Below are positions 9,848 to 18,062 of a DNA stretch of 64,000 nt, in pieces (within the stretch, counting starts at the first letter, position 1; each line of letters begins with the position of its first letter). The translations under genes and the position numbers were made by a program. The notes under the pieces were generated by a model. It was not told the origin of the DNA and did not search any database. It saw only the letters and a list, made by a program, of their open reading frames with translations. The DNA comes from Lachnospiraceae bacterium. GTDB lineage: Bacteria; Bacillota; Clostridia; Lachnospirales; Lachnospiraceae. Location: positions 56,012 through 120,011 of the forward strand of contig CAJTGB010000012.1 of the NCBI GenBank assembly GCA_910575835.1. The letters are read 5' to 3'.

Positions 9848-10603
9848 TCAGAGAATGCCCGCCAGATCCCGCACTGCTTCTCCGGCGATCAAAAGCCCCG
9901 CCACCGGAGGAACGAAGGATATGCTCCCGGGCACCGGCCGCCTGCCGCCCTCTTCCTGTATATTGGTACTTACAGGTACTACGACAGGTTTTTCTGCAGA
10001 ATACAGGACCTTCAGATGATCGATTCCCCTGGCCCTAAGCTCCCTTCTCATCACCTTGCACAGCGGACATACGCTGGTCTTGCTGATATCGGTGATCTCA
10101 AACAGCTCTGCATGCAGCTTGTTGCCCGTCCCCATACTGCTTATGACCGGGATCCTATATTCTACGGCCTTCTGTACAACGGCAAGCTTCGCCGTCACCG
10201 TATCGATCGCATCTATGATATAATCCGGTCTCGGATCAAATATATCCTCTATATTCTCAGGCAGTACGAAGAGCTCATGCGTGATCACCTCCGTATGCGG
10301 GCAGATATCTGCGATACGCTCCTTCATAACCTCCGTCTTAAAACGTCCGACCGTACTGTGAAGCGCAATAGACTGCCGGTTGATGTTGGTTGGCGATACC
10401 CTGTCATTGTCCACCAGGATCAGCCTTCCCACCCCGCTTCTGGCCAGCGCCTCAATACAGTGCGAACCCACTCCGCCCACACCCAGTACCATGACGGACG
10501 CGCGCCGAAGCCTGAATAATCTGTCCCTTCCTATCAATAATTCTGTTCTTGCAAATTCATTTCCCACAGACCCGTCCGCCGTCCTCTTCTCTTCCACCTG
10601 CAT
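9848..10603 (-). CDS. tcdA: tRNA threonylcarbamoyladenosine dehydratase (ThiF/MoeB fold)
   Basis: 251 aa E1-like enzyme. FARTELLIGRDRLFRLRRAS is the typical TcdA opening, followed by the nucleotide loop GVGGVGSHCIEALARSG, DNDRVSPTNINRQ, DAIDTVTAKLAV and a late CPLC. TcdA uses ATP to cyclise t6A to ct6A at tRNA position 37. The first 16 residues are a weakly conserved extension. It is placed between the deacetylase (25 bp) and rarA (45 bp). A molybdopterin or thiamine E1 role is less likely without partner genes. Confidence 0.93.
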   Translation of the reverse strand: MQVEEKRTADGSVGNEFARTELLIGRDRLFRLRRASVMVLGVGGVGSHCIEALARSGVGRLILVDNDRVSPTNINRQSIALHSTVGRFKTEVMKERIADICPHTEVITHELFVLPENIEDIFDPRPDYIIDAIDTVTAKLAVVQKAVEYRIPVISSMGTGNKLHAELFEITDISKTSVCPLCKVMRRELRARGIDHLKVLYSAEKPVVVPVSTNIQEEGGRRPVPGSISFVPPVAGLLIAGEAVRDLAGIL

Positions 10604-10628
10604 TCTCCTTCTTGGGATCGATCTATGA

Positions 10629-11378
10629 TCAATCCATGATCAATTCATCAGCCGTTACAAACTCAAACCCTTTTTTCTGTAATGTGTCAATAATCCTCAG
10701 CGCGGCGTCCACACTGGAATCATAGCAGTCATGCAATAGAATAATATCATTTTCCCCGGCTTCCGTCACTACCTTATTTACAATTTCATCTACATTCTTC
10801 GTTGTCCAGTCCAGCGGATCGACGCTCCACATGACCGGCATCACATTCAATTCCTGCTCTAATTCCTCCTGCCACAAGCCAAAAGGCGGACGCATATATT
10901 CCACATGTTTTCCCGTGATCGCACAGATCGCCTCGTCGGTATCGGTGATCTCCTTTTTCGCCTCCTCGTCCGATATCCTGGTGATCTCCACATGATTATA
11001 CGTGTGGTTGCCGATCAGGTGCCCTTCTTCATCCAGCCGTTTCACCAGATCAGGATTCTCTTTGACATTCTTACCGATCAGGAAAAATGTCGCCTTCACC
11101 CCTCTCTTCTTCAATCCGTCCAGCAGCCGCCCGGTACAATGACTGTTCGGCCCGTCGTCAAATGTGATCGCGATCTTCGGCGCTTCTTTCGTCACAGAAG
11201 TAATATCTCCGTCCACAGTCTCCCTTACTTCCTGCGCCTCCTCCCGAATCTTCTCCTGATTCTTCTCCGGGCTCCGGCCGTCTGTCTGATGAAACGAAAT
11301 CCCCCAAAACTGAAGCAGACAAATCATATAGAACAGTCCGCATAATACTCTGATTTCATAATATTCTCTTTTCTTCAT
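10629..11378 (-). CDS. Membrane-anchored polysaccharide deacetylase (NodB family)
   Basis: 249 aa. One N-terminal hydrophobic segment (about residues 9-29) acts as signal or anchor, followed by a charged linker and a NodB domain. Its motifs are ITFDDGPN (catalytic Asp and metal Asp), GNHTYNH (metal His pair), MRPPFG, VDPLDWT and ILLHD. Such enzymes remove N-acetyl groups from peptidoglycan or other surface glycans outside the membrane, often giving lysozyme resistance. The exact substrate cannot be read from the sequence. It is the first gene of the probable deacetylase-tcdA-rarA unit. Confidence 0.9.
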   Translation of the reverse strand: MKKREYYEIRVLCGLFYMICLLQFWGISFHQTDGRSPEKNQEKIREEAQEVRETVDGDITSVTKEAPKIAITFDDGPNSHCTGRLLDGLKKRGVKATFFLIGKNVKENPDLVKRLDEEGHLIGNHTYNHVEITRISDEEAKKEITDTDEAICAITGKHVEYMRPPFGLWQEELEQELNVMPVMWSVDPLDWTTKNVDEIVNKVVTEAGENDIILLHDCYDSSVDAALRIIDTLQKKGFEFVTADELIMD

Positions 11379-11458
11379 ATCGGCATTACCTCAGACTCAT
11401 ATCTTCTTACTATCCTTCTTTCATTTATATGTCACACTGCAAATCCGTATGTAACCCA

Positions 11459-11487
11459 TTGCAATATAAATTTTGTAATGCTATAAT
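11459..11487 (+). promoter_or_regulatory. Promoter of the MATE exporter
   Basis: TTGCAA (11459-11464), 17-bp spacer, TATAAT (11482-11487), about 50 bases before the start codon. Confidence 0.7.
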
Positions 11488-11537
11488 TGCTTTTGCTTCG
11501 CAAATCAATGAAAATATATCAACCAGGAGGTAAACTT

Positions 11538-12920
11538 ATGTCAGAACAACATACAAAAGAACCCGCCGCAGGCGGGAATAAGATGGGAACCATGCCGGTT
11601 CCGAAACTGCTGATCACTATGTCCTTACCCATGATGATCTCCATGCTGGTACAGGCCCTCTACAATATTGTAGACAGCATGTTCGTTGCACAGCTGAACG
11701 AAGACGCTCTGACCGCCGTATCGCTTGCATTTCCCATACAGACATTGATGATCGCGATCGCATCCGGTACCGGAGTCGGCATCAATGCCCTGCTGTCAAG
11801 GAACTTAGGCGAGAAGAATTATCAGGCGGCTGATACGGCGGCCAAGAACGGCCTGTTCCTTGGTATCGCAAGCTGTATCATCTTTGCCGTGATCGGCGGA
11901 CTTGGATCACATTATTTCTTCGCGGCACAGACAGACAATCCAACTATTGTCGCATACGGCACACAATATCTGACCATCATCACCGTATGCTCAGCCGGGA
12001 TCTTTCTTCAGATCACGCTGGAACGGCTGATGCAGTCCACCGGCAAGACCATCTATAACATGATTACCCAGGGAACGGGGGCGATCATCAACATTATTCT
12101 GGATCCGATCCTGATCTTCGGATTGTTCGGCCTTCCAAGGCTGGAGGTTGCCGGCGCTGCCATAGCCACCATTACCGGGCAGGTGATTGCAGTATTGATG
12201 TCATTCTACTTCAATCTTACCAGGAATAAGGAGATCAGCATCAGCCTTAAGGGCTTCCGCCCGCACATGCGGACGATCGCCGTCATCTACGAGGTCGGCG
12301 TCCCTTCTATTATTATGCAGGCTATCGGCTCGGTCATGACCTTTGGGATGAATAAGATCCTTCTGATCTTCTCTTCCACCGCCGCAGCCGTCTTCGGCGT
12401 ATACTTCAAGCTGCAGAGCTTCATCTTCATGCCCGTCTTCGGGCTGAATAACGGAATGATCCCGATCATCGCCTTCAATTACGGCGCCAGGAATAAAGAA
12501 CGTATCATACAGACCATAAAACTCAGCGTCGCTGTCGCTGTATCCATCATGCTGATCGGACTTGCCATCTTCCAGACTCTTCCGGGCTTCCTTCTTAAGA
12601 ACCTGTTTGACGCCTCAGACAATATGCTTGATATCGGCGTCCTGGCTCTTCGGATCATCAGCCTGAGCTTCTTGTTCGCCGGATACTGCATTATCGTAGG
12701 ATCTGTATTCCAGGCTCTCGGCAATGCCGTTTACAGCCTGATCGTATCCGCTGCAAGACAGCTCTTCGTAATCCTTCCGGTTGCCTATGTATTCGCCAAG
12801 GCATTCGGACTGTCTATGGTATGGTGGTCCATACCTATTGCGGAGATCGTATCGGTCGTTATGTCAACCGTGCTGCTTCGTCGCATTTATCGGACTAAGA
12901 TCAAACAGTTGGAGGGGTAG
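11538..12920 (+). CDS. MATE family multidrug efflux transporter
   Basis: 460 aa with 12 hydrophobic segments in two repeats and the MATE N-terminal signature around MSLPMMISMLVQALYNIVDS, then LGEKNYQAAD. MATE proteins export cationic drugs or metabolites using a Na+ or H+ gradient. The start at 11538 has AGGAGG seven bases before it; an upstream ATG at 11487 lacks one and is rejected. The gene stands alone, divergent from the deacetylase. Its substrate is unknown. Confidence 0.94.
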   Translation: MSEQHTKEPAAGGNKMGTMPVPKLLITMSLPMMISMLVQALYNIVDSMFVAQLNEDALTAVSLAFPIQTLMIAIASGTGVGINALLSRNLGEKNYQAADTAAKNGLFLGIASCIIFAVIGGLGSHYFFAAQTDNPTIVAYGTQYLTIITVCSAGIFLQITLERLMQSTGKTIYNMITQGTGAIINIILDPILIFGLFGLPRLEVAGAAIATITGQVIAVLMSFYFNLTRNKEISISLKGFRPHMRTIAVIYEVGVPSIIMQAIGSVMTFGMNKILLIFSSTAAAVFGVYFKLQSFIFMPVFGLNNGMIPIIAFNYGARNKERIIQTIKLSVAVAVSIMLIGLAIFQTLPGFLLKNLFDASDNMLDIGVLALRIISLSFLFAGYCIIVGSVFQALGNAVYSLIVSAARQLFVILPVAYVFAKAFGLSMVWWSIPIAEIVSVVMSTVLLRRIYRTKIKQLEG

Positions 12921-13000
12921 AACAATTCAGTCCATCCTGCTATCTATTCCGGGACAATATGTTTGATATTCTTATTTTTATTCCGATTTCGGCATATAAA

Positions 13001-13029
13001 TTGATTTCAGGAATATTATGTGCTAAAAT
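13001..13029 (+). promoter_or_regulatory. Promoter of the DUF4143 ATPase
   Basis: TTGATT (13001-13006), 17-bp spacer, TAAAAT (13024-13029), 30 bases before the start codon. Confidence 0.6.
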
Positions 13030-13058
13030 AGGAACACTATTTAATGGAGGTGATCGTA

Positions 13059-14285
13059 ATGGTAGAAAGAAAAGAATATCTGGAGCGTTTGATTCAGTGG
13101 AAAGATGAGCAAGTGATCAAGGTTGTCACCGGAATCCGCCGCTGCGGAAAGTCTACCTTGCTTTTACAATATCAAACATGGTTAAAGGCCAACGGAATTC
13201 CGAATGAGCAGATCATTTCCATCAACTTTGAAGAACTGGAATACGAAGAGCTTCTGGACTATCAGAAGTTATATGCTTATCTCAAAGACCATTTGACCGT
13301 TGGCAAAAAGACTTATATTTTCCTGGACGAGATTCAAAAGGTTCCGTCCTTCGAGAAGGTGGTCGACAGCCTGTATGTAAAGCCGGACGTTGACATATAT
13401 ATTACCGGCTCCAATGCCTATATGCTGTCCGGCGACCTGGCCACGCTCCTGACCGGACGATACGTTGAGATCAAGATGCTGCCGCTCTCTTTTAAGGAAT
13501 TTCTGGAAATCACCGGCATTGATGAGGAACGCGGTCTTGCAGAATACCTGCGGGACGGCGGGCTGCCCTACATCGCCGTTATGGACCGTACTTCTGAAAA
13601 GGTAGAAACCTATCTGGAAGGAATCTATAACACGGTTATTGTAAAAGATATCGAGGACAGACAGTCCAGAAAAGAAACTGATCCATCTAAGAGAAAGATT
13701 ACTGATATCACTCTGTTGAAAACAATTGCAAAATATCTGTCCAATGTTGCAGGCAATCCGGTTTCGATTCGAAGTATTACGAATTATCTCACCTCAAACG
13801 GCAGAAAAATCTCCCCCAATACCGTAGGAGATTATGTAGAAGCTCTCACAGAATCATTTATCTTCTATCCGGCAGAACGTTTTGATGTCGTTGGAAAACA
13901 GCTCCTAAAAGCAAACCGAAAGCTATACATTGTCGATCTCGGCCTGCGGAACCATATACTGCCGCGAAGGCAGTACGATCTTGGATTCTCCCTCGAGAAT
14001 CTGGTTTACTTTGAACTACTACGCCGGGGCTGCCGCGTGATGATCGGTAAGGTCGGAAATACAGAAGTGGATTTCGTTGCAGAAAAAAAAGGAGCCTATA
14101 CCTACTTCCAAGTCACTGCGGATATGACTGCAAAAGAAACCTTTCATCGGGAAATGGCGCCCCTTATCAATATCCGTGACAACTACGAAAAGATTGTCCT
14201 TACGAAAGAACGTTTCACAATCGGCAACTATAACGGAATCCAAGTCAAATATCTGCCAGACTGGCTGCTTGGAAAAGACGACTAA
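13059..14285 (+). CDS. AAA_14 / DUF4143 ATPase
   Basis: 408 aa from ATG 13059, preceded by GGAGGTGATC; the ATG at 13044 overlaps that site and is rejected. An N-terminal P-loop domain has Walker A TGIRRCGKSTLL, Walker B TYIFLDEIQ and a sensor ITGSNAYMLSG. A winged-helix part follows, then DUF4143, ending in a restriction-endonuclease-like fold (GNTEVDFVAEKKGAYTYFQV). The family is very common in Clostridia and Bacteroides as orphan genes; a role in mobile-element or stress biology is suspected but unproven. It has its own promoter and terminator. Confidence 0.92.
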   Translation: MVERKEYLERLIQWKDEQVIKVVTGIRRCGKSTLLLQYQTWLKANGIPNEQIISINFEELEYEELLDYQKLYAYLKDHLTVGKKTYIFLDEIQKVPSFEKVVDSLYVKPDVDIYITGSNAYMLSGDLATLLTGRYVEIKMLPLSFKEFLEITGIDEERGLAEYLRDGGLPYIAVMDRTSEKVETYLEGIYNTVIVKDIEDRQSRKETDPSKRKITDITLLKTIAKYLSNVAGNPVSIRSITNYLTSNGRKISPNTVGDYVEALTESFIFYPAERFDVVGKQLLKANRKLYIVDLGLRNHILPRRQYDLGFSLENLVYFELLRRGCRVMIGKVGNTEVDFVAEKKGAYTYFQVTADMTAKETFHREMAPLINIRDNYEKIVLTKERFTIGNYNGIQVKYLPDWLLGKDD

Positions 14286-14308
14286 GCTTTTTATAGACAA
14301 AAACAAGA

Positions 14309-14350
14309 AATAAGGTGTAAAGACGCCAGGTAAAGCCTTTACACCTTATT
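14309..14350. terminator. Hairpin after the DUF4143 ATPase
   Basis: Perfect 14-bp inverted repeat AATAAGGTGTAAAG (14309-14322) / CTTTACACCTTATT (14337-14350). T-runs are weak on both sides. It separates this gene from the convergent small gene ending at 14355. Confidence 0.65.
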
Positions 14351-14354
14351 ATGA

Positions 14355-14648
14355 TTACTCCTTTATTCCCGCGAGCAACGAGCCAAGCGGGCATGCTTGC
14401 ATGCACATTTGGCGACTGCCGCGAGGGTCAAATACCCTGTTGCTCGCAGCGGGGTATTTGACTATGTCAAGTTCCATCAGATTAACACCCAAACTCGAAA
14501 GTGTCACTTTTAATTCAATGTATCTCTTATGCATAGATTGATACGTCTCTGGATTCGTCTCTTTTACTGGTATCATCCAATCCTGTAGTCTGGAAAATTC
14601 AGTGATATAGTCCTTTATTATAGCTGCTGCAGATGGCATATCTTTCAC
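14355..14648 (-). CDS. Small hypothetical protein whose C-terminus lies in a repeat element
   Basis: 97 aa. Residues 1-65 look like a genuine small soluble helical protein (ITEFSRLQDWMIPVKETNPE, then YIELKVTLSSLGVNLMELD). I do not know the family's function. The last 32 residues (SNRVFDPRGSRQMCMQACPL and on) are translated from a palindromic intergenic-type repeat (14371-14462), so the natural C-terminus was probably replaced by read-in. There is an AGGTGAAAG-like ribosome site before the ATG. Expression is uncertain. Confidence 0.55.
   Translation of the reverse strand: MKDMPSAAAIIKDYITEFSRLQDWMIPVKETNPETYQSMHKRYIELKVTLSSLGVNLMELDIVKYPAASNRVFDPRGSRQMCMQACPLGSLLAGIKE
14371..14462. repeat. 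Nested inverted-repeat element
   Basis: Two interleaved palindromes: GCGAGCAAC (14371-14379) with GTTGCTCGC (14439-14447), and GTCAAATACCC (14427-14437) with GGGTATTTGAC (14452-14462). A GGGCATGCTTGCATGC motif lies inside. Compact nested palindromes of this kind at gene ends suggest a REP-like or MITE-like intergenic repeat. Confidence 0.6.
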
Positions 14649-14722
14649 CTACTTTCTATAAGCGCCGTTTACTTTGGTACTTTTATTATATCAACTGGTG
14701 ATTTAAGTGTAAAGCCTTTATA

Positions 14723-15337
14723 TCACTGCTTTCTTACACTCCACCCAAACTTCCCAAGCTCTCTTCCAAGCCCCACATACTCTCCGTGGGAATACGCCAG
14801 AAGCCCGGTGGAATTCAGCTCAAACTTCCCGTTCTTCTTCATATATTTCCCATCTACCTGAACCGCCGCCACTTCGGCGAGGAACATATGGTGAGATCCA
14901 AGCTCTTTTACTTCCGTCACCTTACACTCGATATTGACCGGGCTTTCCAGGATCACAGGCGCATAGGCAAGCTTCTTCGCCTCGCCCTTCGTAAGCGACA
15001 TCTCCTTCCACTTATCCACATCCCTGCCGGACTTGACTCCGCACCAGTCCGTTGCATAGGCAAGCTTCTCCGTCGTAAGGTTGACCGCGAATTCCCCGGT
15101 CTCTCTGATCATATGATAAGAATAACGCTCAGGCCTTACGGATATATACAGCATCGCCGGGTCCGAACAGATCGTTCCCGTCCACGCAACCGTCAGGATA
15201 TTGGCGTTCCCCTCCTTATCCGCGGCGCTTACCATCACCGCCGGAAGCGGATAGAGCATATTCCCCGGCCGCCATACCTGCCGGCCGCCCGGGTTCTCCG
15301 TCTTATCCGCCTTACCTCTCTTCTGCCCTTTTTTCAT
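14723..15337 (-). CDS. Flavin reductase family protein (FMN-binding)
   Basis: 204 aa with the flavoredoxin/flavin-reductase split-barrel core: PGNMLYPLPAVMVSAADKEG, ILTVAWTGTICSDPAMLYIS, RPERYSYHMI, GEFAVNLTTE, and a C-terminal FELNSTGLLAYSHGEYVGLG. Such proteins bind FMN and pass electrons from NAD(P)H or ferredoxin-like partners. The Lys/Gly-rich first 20 residues are an extension. It lies 35 bp downstream of the pyrophosphatase on the same strand, so they may be co-transcribed. Its physiological partner is unknown. Confidence 0.88.
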   Translation of the reverse strand: MKKGQKRGKADKTENPGGRQVWRPGNMLYPLPAVMVSAADKEGNANILTVAWTGTICSDPAMLYISVRPERYSYHMIRETGEFAVNLTTEKLAYATDWCGVKSGRDVDKWKEMSLTKGEAKKLAYAPVILESPVNIECKVTEVKELGSHHMFLAEVAAVQVDGKYMKKNGKFELNSTGLLAYSHGEYVGLGRELGKFGWSVRKQ

Positions 15338-15372
15338 AATTCACTCTCTTCCTTGCCAGTGTACTGGTCATC

Positions 15373-17022
15373 CTACTCCTGCTGCAGCACTCCCACCAGC
15401 GTCGGGATCAGCTGCTTCTTCCTGGATACCACGCCCTTCAATACGATCTTATCCGTATCCTCTCTCAGATCAAACGCATCTATGATATATTCCTTCGCAT
15501 TGCTTCCAACACACAGAAGTTCCGTAGATTCATCCAGAATATCTGTGAGCATGAAATAGATCATCTGAAGGCTGTTCTCCTTAAGTACCTCCGTAAGCTG
15601 CGGAAGCAGTACATCCTTGATCTCCTTTAACTCTTCCTTGTTCATCGAGTTGATCTGCCCAACTCCAAAGATAATGTCATTGACTGTAAACTGCTTGAAA
15701 TCCTGGAAGCAGATCTCTTCCGCGCTCTTTCCCGCAAGGCTGCTTCCCGCCTTGAACATCTCGCCCGCCATCTGCTCCAGATCGATCCCCGCAGTCTTCG
15801 CCAACTTCTTCGCAATCTTCTCATCCACCGGCGTACAGGTCGGAGAACGGAACAACAGCGTATCAGAGATGATCGCCGAACACAAAAGGCCGGCGATCGT
15901 GGGCGTGATCTTCACCCCGGCCTCCTCATACATCTGGTATACGATCGTCGCCGTACAGCCTACCGGCTGGTTGCGGAAGAACACAGGTCCCATGGTCTCG
16001 ATATTGCCCAGCCTGTGATGGTCGATGATCTCAATGATCTCAGCCTCATCGATACCGTCTACCGCCTGGGACTTCTCGTTATGGTCCACCAGTATGACCT
16101 TCTTCTTGCTGACATCCAGGAAACGCCGTCTGGAGATAAATCCTTTGAACCTTCCGTGCCTGTCAAGAATCGGAAAATCCCTGAACTTCTTCTTCGTCAT
16201 CGCCTCCTTGATATCTTCCACATAGTCCGTCATGCGGAAGGCGGTGAGAGGCGCCTGGGTCATAAAATGCTTCACCGGAATACTCTGATTGATCAGCCTC
16301 GCCACCGTGTAGGTATCATGGGGCGTACTGATGATCACGATGCTCTGTTCCTCTGCTCTCTTGATCAGCCTCTTTGACACCTCTGCGCCCTGACACACGA
16401 CCAGACAGCCCGCGTCAATATCCACCGCGCATGCCTGCGACTCATAGCGGTTCCCCAGGATCACAAGGTCGTCCTTCTCAATGAATTCTTCCATCAATTC
16501 CGGGCTTGACGCTGCGATCGTGACCTTTCCCTTTGTAAAATATCCGTGCTCATTCCCGCAGATCAGCGTCCCGTCCAATGTCTTCGCAATATTCCGGTAC
16601 TGTGTCTTGGCAGCCGAAAGGATACAGTTATCATAGACATCCATATAAGAAGTCGCGATATCTCCCGTGGATATCACCCCCACCAGTTCTTCTTCTTTGA
16701 GGATCGGAAGAGTCTTTACATTCTGTTCCTTCATCTTCTCCCATGTATCCTTGATAGAAACATTCGGCTCCACACCTTCTATCTTATGTATATCAATATC
16801 CTTCACCTGAAGCTTAACATTGGAGAGAAGCTCCGGCGGATCTACCTTGAACCGCTTCAAAACATAATGTGTCTCCTCATTGATCTGTCCCGCCCTTCTT
16901 GCCGTATACTCATTGCCGGTCAGCTGCTTCTTAAGATTCGCATACGCGATCGCAGAACAGATAGAATCCGTATCAGGATTCTTATGTCCTACTACATATA
17001 CTTTTCCCGTCTTCTTTCCCAT
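15373..17022 (-). CDS. Manganese-dependent inorganic pyrophosphatase with CBS-DRTGG insert
   Basis: 549 aa. The DHH domain opens with VGHKNPDTDSICSA. A regulatory insert (about residues 68-300) has CBS-DRTGG-CBS order and includes VGVISTGDIATSY and MTQAPLTAFRMTDYVEDIKE. The second DHH part has VDHNEKSQ and IDHHRLGNIET, then DHHA2. It hydrolyses PPi to phosphate with Mn2+/Co2+; in this family CBS domains bind adenine nucleotides to modulate activity and DRTGG binds AP4A. The start is set at 17022, where GAGGATGTG precedes the ATG. Length fits the CBS-PPase subfamily. Confidence 0.95.
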   Translation of the reverse strand: MGKKTGKVYVVGHKNPDTDSICSAIAYANLKKQLTGNEYTARRAGQINEETHYVLKRFKVDPPELLSNVKLQVKDIDIHKIEGVEPNVSIKDTWEKMKEQNVKTLPILKEEELVGVISTGDIATSYMDVYDNCILSAAKTQYRNIAKTLDGTLICGNEHGYFTKGKVTIAASSPELMEEFIEKDDLVILGNRYESQACAVDIDAGCLVVCQGAEVSKRLIKRAEEQSIVIISTPHDTYTVARLINQSIPVKHFMTQAPLTAFRMTDYVEDIKEAMTKKKFRDFPILDRHGRFKGFISRRRFLDVSKKKVILVDHNEKSQAVDGIDEAEIIEIIDHHRLGNIETMGPVFFRNQPVGCTATIVYQMYEEAGVKITPTIAGLLCSAIISDTLLFRSPTCTPVDEKIAKKLAKTAGIDLEQMAGEMFKAGSSLAGKSAEEICFQDFKQFTVNDIIFGVGQINSMNKEELKEIKDVLLPQLTEVLKENSLQMIYFMLTDILDESTELLCVGSNAKEYIIDAFDLREDTDKIVLKGVVSRKKQLIPTLVGVLQQE

Positions 17023-17133
17023 TATAATCACATCCTCAAACCAGATTTCCCGGCATAAATTACCATTTTAAGTCCCCGCCGGAATACTTTACTAATAAGA
17101 GTGCCATTTTTTTCGACTTTCGTCAACTATAAA

Positions 17134-17163
17134 TTGAACATTTCCCCTGTTTTATGTTATAAT
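17134..17163 (+). promoter_or_regulatory. Promoter of the S1-domain gene
   Basis: TTGAAC (17134-17139), 18-bp spacer, TATAAT (17158-17163), about 50 bases before the start codon. Confidence 0.7.
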
Positions 17164-17215
17164 TAAAAAAGTATGTGGAAGCGTACGAGTCTCAAAAGCG
17201 AAAGGGAATATTACT

Positions 17216-17923
17216 ATGAGTGAAGAATTATTACAAGAAACTACAGCAAATGAAGCTGCCGATGTCAGCACTGAAGAGACCATGGCAGACCTGGAAGATC
17301 ATTTTGATGACGCCAACCCATGGAATCTTGTAGCATCTTACAAGGAAAAGGGAACCGTCCTTCCCGTCAAAATCGAAGGAATCGTCAACGGAGGAGCGAT
17401 CGCCATGGTGGAGGGATTGCGCGGATTCATCCCGGCGTCAAGATTATCCCTGTCATACATCGAAGATCTGGAGACATATCTGCTGAAGGATATCGAAGTG
17501 AAGGTCATTGATGTAGACCAGGCAAGTGAACGTCTGGTTCTGTCTGCCCGTGAGATCCTCAAGGAGCAGGAGAAGAAGGCCATGGAGGAGAAGATTGCCA
17601 ACGTTAAGATCGGAAGCGTTGTGAACGGAACCGTTGAGAGCCTTCAGAACTACGGCGCATTCGTCCGTCTGGAAGACGGCCTGTCCGGTCTGGTACATGT
17701 TTCCCAGATCAGCCAGAAGCGCGTGAAAGCTCCAAAAGACGTTCTGAAGGAAGGCGAAGAGGTGAAGGTCAAGATCATCGGCCTGAAGGACGGTAAGATC
17801 AGTCTCAGCATGAAGGCTCTGGAAGAGGTGAAGGAAGAGCCGGCAGAGAAGGTTCACATTCCTAAGTCCGAGAGCATCGGAACCAGCCTCGGCGATCTGT
17901 TTAAAGGAATCAAGCTGGATTAG
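17216..17923 (+). CDS. Two-domain S1 RNA-binding protein (RpsA-like)
   Basis: 235 aa. An acidic N-terminus is followed by two S1 OB-folds at about residues 45-110 (GTVLPVKIEGIVNGGAIAMV, GFIPASRLS) and 132-200 (GSVVNGTVESLQNYGAFVRL, GLVHVSQIS), separated by a helical linker rich in Glu/Lys. It resembles the truncated ribosomal protein S1 homologues of Firmicutes and likely binds mRNA or ribosomes in the cytosol. An exact role in initiation or stability cannot be read. It is a single-gene unit with promoter and strong terminator. Confidence 0.92.
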   Translation: MSEELLQETTANEAADVSTEETMADLEDHFDDANPWNLVASYKEKGTVLPVKIEGIVNGGAIAMVEGLRGFIPASRLSLSYIEDLETYLLKDIEVKVIDVDQASERLVLSAREILKEQEKKAMEEKIANVKIGSVVNGTVESLQNYGAFVRLEDGLSGLVHVSQISQKRVKAPKDVLKEGEEVKVKIIGLKDGKISLSMKALEEVKEEPAEKVHIPKSESIGTSLGDLFKGIKLD

Positions 17924-17963
17924 AGATAACTAACACACTGAATCCAGAAAACGGCATAAAAAC

Positions 17964-18000
17964 AGGAGGAATCCCATATTCACGGATACCTCCTCTTTTT
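17964..18000. terminator. Bidirectional terminator between the S1 gene and potD
   Basis: AGGAGGAATCC (17964-17974) pairs with GGATACCTCCT (17984-17994) with one mismatch. It is followed by T5 on the plus strand and by GTTTTT on the minus strand. A second strong hairpin without T-run (GGTACTCC 18023-18030 / GGAGTACC 18046-18053, enclosing ATCCGGCCGGAT) lies nearer potD. Confidence 0.85.
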
Positions 18001-18062
18001 ATTCCCTTTCGTGACCTTTGCCGGTACTCCGATATCCGGCCGGATGGAGTACCAGCTATAAG

